Assembly: GCA_023140905.1 (NCBI GenBank)
Contig: JAGLKS010000015.1
Location: 1-5,017, forward strand
Reading direction: 5' to 3'
Length of the DNA stretch: 5,017 nt
From: Alphaproteobacteria bacterium
GTDB taxonomy: Bacteria > Pseudomonadota > Alphaproteobacteria > Micavibrionales > Micavibrionaceae
In this document: piece by piece, positions 1 through 5,017 of the stretch
Position numbering within the stretch: position 1 is the first letter of the stretch
How the letters are laid out: each line of letters starts with the position of its first letter
Position numbers and translations under genes: made by a program
The notes under the pieces: generated by a model
What the model was told of the DNA's origin: nothing
Database searches by the model: none
The model's input: the letters and a program-made list of their open reading frames with translations, nothing else

Positions 1-5
1 CCGCA

Positions 6-26
6 ACCCCGTTTTTAAAACGGGGT
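6..26. repeat. GC/AT palindrome with 10-bp arms
   Basis: A near-perfect inverted repeat has arms ACCCCGTTTT and AAAACGGGGT separated by one T. It could form a hairpin in either strand's RNA, with the inner A-T pairs opening to make a loop. No T-run follows the stem on the + strand, so it is not a standard intrinsic terminator in that direction. On the - strand its continuation lies outside the window. Its GC-rich ends can also pair with the second palindrome at 55-74. It may be part of the 3' region of a gene that ends left of the window. Function unknown. Confidence 0.6.
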
Positions 27-54
27 CTATATTAAATCTCTTTCGGGTTTTATT

Positions 55-74
55 CCCCGTAGCTTGCTGCGGGG
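55..74. repeat. GC-rich hairpin, possible dispersed intergenic palindrome
   Basis: The arms CCCCGTAG and CTGCGGGG pair with one T/G wobble around a CTTG loop. The stem is far richer in GC than the surrounding AT-rich DNA and is not followed by a T-run in the + direction. Compact GC-rich palindromes in AT-rich intergenic DNA are often members of dispersed repeat families, but only one copy is visible here, so that assignment is inference. Confidence 0.5.
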
Positions 75-128
75 TTACGGCTTGTATAACGTCAGGAAGA
101 AAATAAAATAGTTGCGACTGGCGTTATT

Positions 129-157
129 TAGTCATTTTTAAAATAGCAAATTATAAT
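129..157 (+). promoter_or_regulatory. Candidate sigma-70-like promoter for divL
   Basis: A perfect TATAAT hexamer lies at 152-157, with TAGTCA (4/6 match to TTGACA) at 129-134 and a 17-base spacer. Transcription would begin near 163-164, inside the left arm of the terminator hairpin, so the new RNA would lack most of that arm and should not terminate there. The leader to the divL start would be about 72 nt. In AT-rich DNA such matches occur by chance, so this is only a candidate. A weaker alternative is TTGTCT at 196-201 with AAAAAT at 219-224. Confidence 0.35.
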
Positions 158-190
158 GGCTCCCTTAATTTAAGGGGGCTGTTTTATTTT
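158..190 (+). terminator. Intrinsic terminator of a gene upstream of the window
   Basis: An inverted repeat has its left arm at 158-167 (GGCTCCCTTA) and right arm at 171-180 (TAAGGGGGCT). It forms about ten pairs, two of them G-T wobbles, with a 3-base loop. The T-rich tract GTTTTATTTT at 181-190 follows directly. This is the standard layout of a Rho-independent terminator on the + strand. No coding sequence is visible between base 1 and this hairpin, so the terminated gene must end before the window. In other Alphaproteobacteria I recall ahcY often lying upstream of divL, but nothing here shows it. Confidence 0.65.
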
Positions 191-235
191 CACTCTTGTC
201 TTTTAAAGGGTTTAAAGCAAAAATCTACTTTACCT

Positions 236-2560
236 ATGTTTGCGAAACGAGAAAAAAAGATATGTTTGTTGGAAACCCTAAAGGATAATTTAGGATCACC
301 GGCACGCCTACGCGCGGAAAAAGCGCGGCTTGAAGCTTTTTTATCGGCTGTCCCCGGAGAATATTGCGGCTGGGCTGTTGATGGCAATGTGGCGTATTCC
401 AAGGGTTTTTGTGATTTGCTTGGTATTAACAAAATCGAGCGTTTTTCTGATATTCAAAATTGCTTATCGCCGGATGACTCGGCTGCTGCGGAGGGAATGT
501 TTACGCGCTTAATGAATGATAGCGTTCCTTTTACTATGAATGTGCAGGACAGGGCATGTAAAAAGATTTTAAAGTTATCGGGAACACGTGGACGGGATTT
601 ATCCGGTCAGGATGTTTTTTCTATTTTGTGGCTTGAAGATATTACAGATCTTAACACAGCCGATAAGGTTATGCAGGACGAGCAAAACCATATGCGGGAG
701 GAAATGGAACTCTTTCAGGATTCGTTGGATGCTTTACCTTGCCCTGTTTGGATTCGTGATGAAAATCAACGCATTATATGGTGTAATGTTACTTATGCAA
801 AAATGATTAAATTCCCGCCAAGCGAAATTATTGCGCAACAAAAAGAGATTATCTCGGAAAAGCGTAAGCGCAAACCAAGTGAGAAAGATGTGATATTAGG
901 TGCTAATCTGGCAAAGCTTGCTCTTGAGAAAGGCTGCGTACAGAGTGTGCAGGTGCACGAAGTTCTAGGCGGTGAGAGATTGCTGGTTAAAGTATCGGAA
1001 ACCCCCGTAAAAGACGGTCAAATTACTTTGGGCATGATTAAAGATCTTACCGATCAGGAATTGGTTCAGAAACAGAGGGAAATCAGCGAAGCCGGTATGC
1101 GGTCTTTGCTTGGACAAATGCGCTCGGCTATTTGCATATATAATGCGAAGGAGGAGCTGGAATTTTATAATTCTTCGTTTGCACAATTATGGGGATTGGA
1201 AGAGGGGTGGCTTAATACTTGGCCAAAGCTCGGCGATATTCTGGAGAAATTGCGTGAGACTCGGCGTTTACCTGAGCAAGTAGATTTTAAATCCTATAAG
1301 AAAAGCTGGCTTGATATGTTTACCGGTTTAATAGACCCGTCTGAAGATATGCTCTATTTGCCGGATGGTTCAGTATTTCGCATGCTGGTTGTTCCACGTA
1401 AGCAGGGTGGAATTATGATGACGTTTGAAGATGTGAGCAGCAGATTAGAGCTTGAATCTTCCTATAATACTTTGATTGCTGTGCAAAAAGAAACGCTGGA
1501 TAATCTGGAAGAAGCTGTGGCCGTGTATGGTGGAGACGGGCGGTTGAAGCTGTGGAATCCGTCTTTTGCGCGTATGTGGGCGTTTGATCCTGAGACGCTG
1601 GATGGTGAGCCTCATATAACACGCATAACCAAAAAAATGTCAGTTTTTTTTGTGCAAGATGATTGGCGCAAAACATGCGAACAGATGATTTCTTTAGCAC
1701 TTGAACGTGATATGAATGATGGGCGTTTCGCACGGTGTGATGATGTACTGATTGACTATGCGACAGTGCCTTTACCTGATGGCGGTGTGTTGATTACTTA
1801 TAGTGACGTTACAGACACTGTACGTGTGGAAAACGCGTTGTGGGAGAAGAATAAAGCGCTGGAAACTGCGGAAAAGCTGAAGCTTGATTTTCTTGCTAAT
1901 GTTTCATATAACCTGCGAACACCTCTGAATGCGATCATGGGATTTAATGATATGCTTGATCAGGAGTTTTTCGGCTCTCTCAATAAAAAACAAAAAGAAT
2001 ATACGCATGATATTAGTGATGCTAGTGAAAGGTTATTGAGTTTAATCAACGATATTCTTGATCTCTCAACAATTGAAGCCGATCAAATGGAGCTTAATTT
2101 TGAGGATGTTTCCATTAAGACTATGATGGAAAGTGCTCATAATTTGGTGGAAGAATGGGCACGTAAGCAAAAGATTGAAATTAATCTTAAATGTCCGGCG
2201 AATATTGGCAATGCTGAAATTGATAAAACGCGTATTAAACAAGTAATTATTAATCTTGTGCGCAATGCTATTTCCAATACGCAAGAGGGTGGACGCATAG
2301 AGCTTAGTGCAGCAAAACGCAAAGAGGATATAAAAATCACAGTTAAAGATACTGGTATAGGCATTGAGGAAAAAGAGCAGGACCGTATATTACAGCCATT
2401 TGAGCGCATAGAAAATGCGCAGCAAATTAGTAGGGGAGCCGGACTGGGACTTACTTTGGTTGATAATATTATTTCTTTGCATGGTGGAAGTTTTGATCTG
2501 GAGTCTTCTCTTGGGGAGGGGACAACGGTTACTTTATATGTTCCTCGTAAACATCAGTAA
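236..2560 (+). CDS. divL: DivL-like PAS histidine-kinase homologue with Tyr in place of His
   Basis: A complete 774-aa protein. Visible modules, by eye, are PAS-like regions at about residues 33-140, 160-273, 288-402 and 415-527, a helical linker at about 528-550, a HisKA dimerisation helix from about 548, and a HATPase domain to the C-terminus. The ATP-binding boxes look intact: N-box N673 and N677, G1 box D705-T-G-I-G709, F-box P721-F722, G2 box G734-L739. The phosphoacceptor motif reads NVSYNLRTPL, with Tyr558 where kinases have His and Asn559 where they have Glu or Asp. Caulobacter DivL (about 769 aa, Tyr550) has the same His-to-Tyr change and controls the CckA-CtrA cell-cycle relay. Length, four PAS modules and linkage to tsaE/murU/addB support orthology. 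ATG 236 is the first usable start: the frame is open back to a TAA at 104-106 but has no ATG, GTG or TTG. No good Shine-Dalgarno precedes it (AAAGGG at 205-210 is too far). No N-terminal membrane segment is seen. Confidence 0.8.
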   Translation: MFAKREKKICLLETLKDNLGSPARLRAEKARLEAFLSAVPGEYCGWAVDGNVAYSKGFCDLLGINKIERFSDIQNCLSPDDSAAAEGMFTRLMNDSVPFTMNVQDRACKKILKLSGTRGRDLSGQDVFSILWLEDITDLNTADKVMQDEQNHMREEMELFQDSLDALPCPVWIRDENQRIIWCNVTYAKMIKFPPSEIIAQQKEIISEKRKRKPSEKDVILGANLAKLALEKGCVQSVQVHEVLGGERLLVKVSETPVKDGQITLGMIKDLTDQELVQKQREISEAGMRSLLGQMRSAICIYNAKEELEFYNSSFAQLWGLEEGWLNTWPKLGDILEKLRETRRLPEQVDFKSYKKSWLDMFTGLIDPSEDMLYLPDGSVFRMLVVPRKQGGIMMTFEDVSSRLELESSYNTLIAVQKETLDNLEEAVAVYGGDGRLKLWNPSFARMWAFDPETLDGEPHITRITKKMSVFFVQDDWRKTCEQMISLALERDMNDGRFARCDDVLIDYATVPLPDGGVLITYSDVTDTVRVENALWEKNKALETAEKLKLDFLANVSYNLRTPLNAIMGFNDMLDQEFFGSLNKKQKEYTHDISDASERLLSLINDILDLSTIEADQMELNFEDVSIKTMMESAHNLVEEWARKQKIEINLKCPANIGNAEIDKTRIKQVIINLVRNAISNTQEGGRIELSAAKRKEDIKITVKDTGIGIEEKEQDRILQPFERIENAQQISRGAGLGLTLVDNIISLHGGSFDLESSLGEGTTVTLYVPRKHQ

Positions 2561-2570
2561 TACCGGTTGG

Positions 2571-2993
2571 CTAATAGCATGTTGCCCACATTTTTTTAAC
2601 CTCTACCCCATCTTTCATAATTGTTTGTGAATGGATGACAATCTCTCCCACCTCTACGCTTGATTTACAGGAAAATACGGGGATCAAAGTACGTAAGGTG
2701 ATTTCTAATTTTCGGCCAGGGAAGAATGGGCCGGAGGAACAAAATTCTGTTATATCTTTCTCATAGCCGGTTTCTGGATCTGTTGTGCCTTTAGCTTCAA
2801 GACGGAAACTTCCATCATAATGAATCTTTAACCCATCTTGATTCGTGACATATGCCGTAGATACGCTGCCATATACGCGGTGATTAGCGTCATTGCGGAG
2901 CGTGAAACAAATAGGTTCATCTGTGATTTCCTGAGCAATTACATGTTCAGGTAAACAAGAAAATAACGCTAAACACAGGATAAAAATTTTCAT
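2571..2993 (-). CDS. Small secreted protein of unknown function, four mature cysteines
   Basis: I do not recognise the family. The 140-aa product starts with a typical Sec signal peptide: Lys2, a hydrophobic stretch at about residues 3-14, then V-I-A with likely cleavage after Ala20. Signal-peptide cysteines at 7 and 13 are not followed by a convincing lipobox. The predicted mature protein of about 120 aa has Cys29, Cys85, Cys109 and Cys139, suggesting two disulfides in the periplasm or outside. It is rich in polar and beta-prone residues and has no catalytic motif I can name. The coding frame is supported by the signal peptide, a clear promoter match just upstream and a location where neither + strand gene extends. 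It converges on divL with 10 bases between the stop codons and is divergent from tsaE. No Shine-Dalgarno precedes the ATG. No obvious terminator follows the stop codon, as divL begins almost at once on the other strand. Confidence 0.75.
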   Translation of the reverse strand: MKIFILCLALFSCLPEHVIAQEITDEPICFTLRNDANHRVYGSVSTAYVTNQDGLKIHYDGSFRLEAKGTTDPETGYEKDITEFCSSGPFFPGRKLEITLRTLIPVFSCKSSVEVGEIVIHSQTIMKDGVEVKKMWATCY

Positions 2994-2999
2994 AGCACA

Positions 3000-3028
3000 A
3001 TTTTAACATCGAAGAATCCTTTTCACAA
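3000..3028 (-). promoter_or_regulatory. Promoter of the secreted-protein gene, possibly leaderless
   Basis: Read on the - strand, TTGTGA (3028-3023, 4/6 match to TTGACA) and TAAAAT (3005-3000, 5/6 match to TATAAT) are separated by 17 bases. Transcription would start about 6-8 bases past the -10 element, at roughly 2992-2994, which is at or next to the ATG at 2993. This fits the absence of a Shine-Dalgarno and suggests a leaderless mRNA. The call rests on sequence match and position only. Confidence 0.5.
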
Positions 3029-3048
3029 CGCTTCTTCTTCGCTATAAA
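3020..3048 (+). promoter_or_regulatory. Promoter of the tsaE-murU-addB operon
   Basis: TATAAA at 3043-3048 (5/6 match) is preceded, with a 17-base spacer, by TTTTCA at 3020-3025 (4/6 match). The start site would be near 3054-3056, directly before the tsaE ATG at 3057, implying a leaderless or nearly leaderless mRNA. The -35 element overlaps the -35 element of the opposing promoter (3023-3028), so the two could compete for RNA polymerase. Support is from match and position only. Confidence 0.45.
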
Positions 3049-3056
3049 TCAGGGTT

Positions 3057-3506
3057 ATGAATAAAACTATGTATACAATGTTAAGCCGGAGTGAGGACGA
3101 AACTATAGCTTTTGCGCAAACTCTGGCAAAAGACCTTAATTCTGGCGATATCTTATTATTGCATGGTGATCTTGGGATGGGCAAGACTGTGCTTAGCCGT
3201 GCCATAATACGTAGTATATGCGCTGATGAGGCTATGGAAGTTCCTAGCCCGACTTTTACCCTTGTGCAAAATTATGACAGCACTTTAGGAATGCTATGGC
3301 ATTTCGATTTATACCGGTTATGTGAGCCTTCGGAAATATATGAAATTGGCTGGGAAGAGGCTTTAAGTGGCGGTGACGGCATAACTATCGTAGAATGGCC
3401 CGAACGTTTGGGGGATTTATTGCCGGAACAGGCTATTAATCTTTATATATCTCCCGTTGAGGGACAAAGCGATTCGCGGCTAATAGAGGTGAAGAAAAAT
3501 GAGTGA
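3057..3506 (+). CDS. tsaE: TsaE, ATPase of the tRNA t6A37 threonylcarbamoyl complex
   Basis: TsaE (formerly YjeE) is a cytoplasmic P-loop ATPase that works with TsaB and TsaD to keep the threonylcarbamoyl transfer to A37 of ANN-decoding tRNAs turning over. The 149-aa product has the usual full length. Walker A is G37-D-L-G-M-G-K-T44. The family motif SPTF is at 64-67, HFDLYRL at 82-88 and VEWPERL at 112-118. All key blocks are present in order. ATG 3057 is the chosen start. Met5 (3069) and Met8 (3078) are alternatives, and all three leave the fold intact. AGGG at 3051-3054 is too close to the first ATG to act as a normal Shine-Dalgarno, so initiation may be leaderless. The 3' end overlaps the next gene by 8 bases, showing translational coupling. 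In some Alphaproteobacteria TsaE is fused to an AmgK-like phosphotransferase, but here it ends as a stand-alone protein. Confidence 0.93.
   Translation: MNKTMYTMLSRSEDETIAFAQTLAKDLNSGDILLLHGDLGMGKTVLSRAIIRSICADEAMEVPSPTFTLVQNYDSTLGMLWHFDLYRLCEPSEIYEIGWEEALSGGDGITIVEWPERLGDLLPEQAINLYISPVEGQSDSRLIEVKKNE
3486..3491 (+). promoter_or_regulatory. Ribosome binding site for the murU-like gene
   Basis: GAGGTG lies 7 bases before the ATG at 3499, inside the end of tsaE. It is the clearest Shine-Dalgarno in the window and fixes the start of the nucleotidyltransferase. Confidence 0.65.
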
Positions 3507-4269
3507 ATCTAAAAATTTTCCTTATAAAGCATTTATTCTCGCCGCAGGATTTGGAAAACGTTTGCGCCCTGTAACAGAGCATAAGCCAAAACCTCTGGTA
3601 ATAGTGAATGGGAGGAGCTTGCTGTGGCGGACGTTGGATAAGCTTCGTATCTACGGGACGCGTGAAGTTATTGTAAACGCTCATTATTTATCCGAACAAA
3701 TTATTGAACATGTTGCTGAATATATATGTTTGCATCCAGAGATGAATATTCATGTTTCTTTCGAAGAGGAACCGCTTGATACAGGTGGCGGGATATTACA
3801 TGCCCTTGGCTTCTTTGATGATGATAAGCCCTTTTTTGTCATAGCCGGAGATAATTTATGGATTGATGCGGAGGAAGATATCCACACGTACAGCCATTTG
3901 AAGCAGGGAGCATTGGAGCAATTAGCGCAGGGCTGGGATAATCGGAAAATGGATATTTTTACTCTGATGCAACCGGTTTCCCGTATGAACTTGACTAAAG
4001 GTGTCGGCGATTATGATTTTCTGGATGGCGGGCGTGTGCGCCGTAGCCTGAAGCAAACGGGAACGCATATGTGGACGAATATCCGTTTAAACCATCCTAA
4101 CATATTTCAAGGCATTGATAGAAAAGCATTCTCATTTCTGGATATTATGGATGAGTGTGAAAAGGCAGAGCGGTTTTATGCTCAGGAATATAATGGGGAA
4201 TGGCATCATATTTCAAGACCGGAAGATTTAAAGGCTGTAGATGCTTATGTTTCCGAGCGTGATATGTAA
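3499..4269 (+). CDS. murU: MurU-like sugar-1-phosphate nucleotidyltransferase
   Basis: Predicted cytoplasmic NTP-transferase. By homology and context, the likely reaction is UTP + N-acetylmuramate 1-phosphate to UDP-MurNAc + diphosphate, part of peptidoglycan recycling that bypasses de novo synthesis. The 256-aa product opens with the nucleotide-binding signature L14-A-A-G-F-G-K-R-L-R-P24, followed by K29-P-K-P32. Other family blocks are N60-A-H, L93-D-T-G-G-G98 and the metal-site G117-D118. The C-terminal W235-H-H-I with P241-E-D lies where the family has its closing W-x-x-x-x-x-P-E element, though the usual GT is SR here. It is somewhat longer than the approximately 223-aa Pseudomonas MurU that I recall. 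It overlaps tsaE by 8 bases and is followed by addB after 15 bases. Its usual partner AmgK, which makes the sugar 1-phosphate, is not next to it, so the true substrate is less certain; a mannose- or glucose-1-phosphate transferase is the alternative. Confidence 0.82.
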   Translation: MSESKNFPYKAFILAAGFGKRLRPVTEHKPKPLVIVNGRSLLWRTLDKLRIYGTREVIVNAHYLSEQIIEHVAEYICLHPEMNIHVSFEEEPLDTGGGILHALGFFDDDKPFFVIAGDNLWIDAEEDIHTYSHLKQGALEQLAQGWDNRKMDIFTLMQPVSRMNLTKGVGDYDFLDGGRVRRSLKQTGTHMWTNIRLNHPNIFQGIDRKAFSFLDIMDECEKAERFYAQEYNGEWHHISRPEDLKAVDAYVSERDM

Positions 4270-4273
4270 TAGT

Positions 4274-4279
4274 AAAGGG
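4274..4279 (+). promoter_or_regulatory. Ribosome binding site for addB
   Basis: AAAGGG lies 5 bases before the ATG at 4285, within the 15-base gap after the murU-like stop codon. It supports this start and co-transcription with the upstream genes. Confidence 0.5.
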
Positions 4280-4284
4280 CGCAA

Positions 4285-5017
4285 ATGACTCAAGAGGTAA
4301 TCAGAAATGTATATAATATTCCTGCATGGCGTCCGTTTGCCAAAACTTTAGCATCATATTTGTTGCAGCAAACAGAAGGCGTTCCTGAAAAGTTAACGAG
4401 CTATCATTTGCTTTTACCTACGCGGAGGACTTGCCGTGTTATGTGTGAAACGTTTTTGGCAATGAATGACGGCAAGGCTCTTCTTTTGCCGCAAATGAGT
4501 GCTTTAGGCGATGTTGATGAAGAACATCTTTCTTTGCTTATGTTTGGAAAAGGCGAGGGATTTCTTGACATTTCAGGGGCTATATCGCCATTAAAGCGCC
4601 AACTTCTCTTGGCCAAGTTAATTCTGGCTATGCCTGATTATGCACAAGGTATGGAGCATGCCCTAAAGCTTGCGCGCGCATTAAGCCGTTTTATAGATCA
4701 AGTCGTGGTTGAAGGTCTTGATTTTGCTAACTTGCATAAAATTGTGCCGGATGAATTTTCCGAGCATTGGCAGATTACGCTTGAGTTCCTGCGTATTATT
4801 AGCGAAGTGTGGCCAAAGATCCTAGAGGAGAATAATGCAATAGATGGTGCGCAGCATCGTAATATGATGCTTCATGCGCTTGCTCAGTATTGGCAGGAGA
4901 ATCCACCGGAAGGCCCTGTTATCGCTGCGGGGTCGAGTGGCTCTATTCCCGCAGCAGCGGCGCTATTACGCAGTATAAGCGGCATGAAAGATGGAATGGT
5001 TATTTTGCCGGGGCTGG
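4285..5017 (+). CDS. addB: AddB, double-strand break repair protein (N-terminal part, runs off the window)
   Basis: The frame stays open from ATG 4285 to the right edge, giving 244 codons; the full family is about 1000 aa, so only the N-terminal quarter is present. AddB is the partner of AddA in the helicase-nuclease that processes double-strand ends for recombination. Recognised alphaproteobacterial-type AddB features are the opening VYNIPA at 9-14, LLLPTRR at 42-48, LGDVDE at 74-79, ISPLKRQLL at 100-108, a helical block with EHWQ and TLEFLRI, and AAGSSGSIP at 214-222. No Walker A GKT motif is seen in this N-terminal part, unlike Bacillus AddB but as I recall for the alphaproteobacterial type. 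The nuclease domain lies beyond the window. AAAGGG 5 bases upstream supports the start. It is probably co-transcribed with tsaE and the murU-like gene, and addA would be expected downstream. Confidence 0.92.
   Translation, partial: MTQEVIRNVYNIPAWRPFAKTLASYLLQQTEGVPEKLTSYHLLLPTRRTCRVMCETFLAMNDGKALLLPQMSALGDVDEEHLSLLMFGKGEGFLDISGAISPLKRQLLLAKLILAMPDYAQGMEHALKLARALSRFIDQVVVEGLDFANLHKIVPDEFSEHWQITLEFLRIISEVWPKILEENNAIDGAQHRNMMLHALAQYWQENPPEGPVIAAGSSGSIPAAAALLRSISGMKDGMVILPGL

Noticed and set aside
200..220. CtrA binding box (TTAA-N7-TTAA) upstream of divL
   Set aside because: The two TTAA cores at 203-206 and 212-215 are separated by 5 bases, not 7, and such cores are common in AT-rich DNA.
190..432. 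80-aa - strand open frame across the divL start
   Set aside because: It overlaps the start of divL and the intergenic T-rich region, with no domain, promoter or ribosome binding site that I can see.
1413..1733. 106-aa open frame on the - strand inside divL
   Set aside because: It lies wholly within the well-supported PAS coding frame, has no recognisable domain and has a low-complexity, shadow-like composition.
2066..2409. Two overlapping - strand open frames opposite the HATPase domain
   Set aside because: They are antisense shadows of conserved kinase motifs in the real frame.
2577..2600. Possible terminator for divL: weak ATGT/ACAT stem followed by seven or more T residues
   Set aside because: The stem is only about four A/T-rich pairs and lies within the end of the convergent gene, so it is too weak to call. 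How divL transcription ends is not visible.
4404..4616. 70-aa - strand open frame
   Set aside because: It is antisense to addB, whose conserved motifs show the + strand frame is the real one.
1..5017. A new defence, mobile or secondary-metabolite system
   Set aside because: All sizeable genes but one are recognisable housekeeping or cell-cycle genes. There is no transposase, integrase, toxin-antitoxin pair, nuclease cassette or repeat array. The only unknown is the small secreted protein.

Overview
The window looks like a stretch of an AT-rich alphaproteobacterial chromosome. The main evidence is gene content and order: a DivL-type PAS histidine-kinase-like protein, TsaE, a MurU-type nucleotidyltransferase and an alphaproteobacterial-type AddB. 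As I recall, this follows a conserved alphaproteobacterial cluster (PAS kinase - tsaE - amgK phosphotransferase - murU - addB - addA). I cannot name the species. No tRNA, rRNA, CRISPR array, insertion sequence or phage gene was seen.

Layout: bases 1-235 are non-coding and hold two GC-rich palindromes with interlaced arms, a probable intrinsic terminator for a gene upstream of the window, and a possible promoter. Bases 236-2560 (+) encode a complete 774-aa protein with four PAS-like modules and a HisKA/HATPase core. The phosphoacceptor His is replaced by Tyr, as in Caulobacter DivL, a regulator of the CckA-CtrA cell-cycle pathway. Bases 2571-2993 (-) encode an unrecognised 140-aa secreted protein with four cysteines in its predicted mature part. 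It converges on divL with a 10-base gap. The 63-base region 2994-3056 appears to carry two overlapping divergent promoters. Bases 3057-5017 (+) form a tight operon: tsaE (tRNA t6A synthesis), a MurU-like uridylyltransferase (cell-wall sugar recycling) overlapping it by 8 bases, and addB (double-strand break repair), which runs off the right edge.

How the genes relate: they serve different housekeeping tasks (cell-cycle signalling, tRNA modification, peptidoglycan recycling, recombination) and are held together by ancestral synteny, not by one pathway. Points worth a second look are the Tyr-for-His kinase without a visible membrane anchor, the absence of the expected amgK gene or domain between tsaE and murU, the secreted-protein gene breaking the cluster, and the compact divergent promoter region that may give leaderless mRNAs. 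I did not find convincing evidence of a wholly new multi-gene system.
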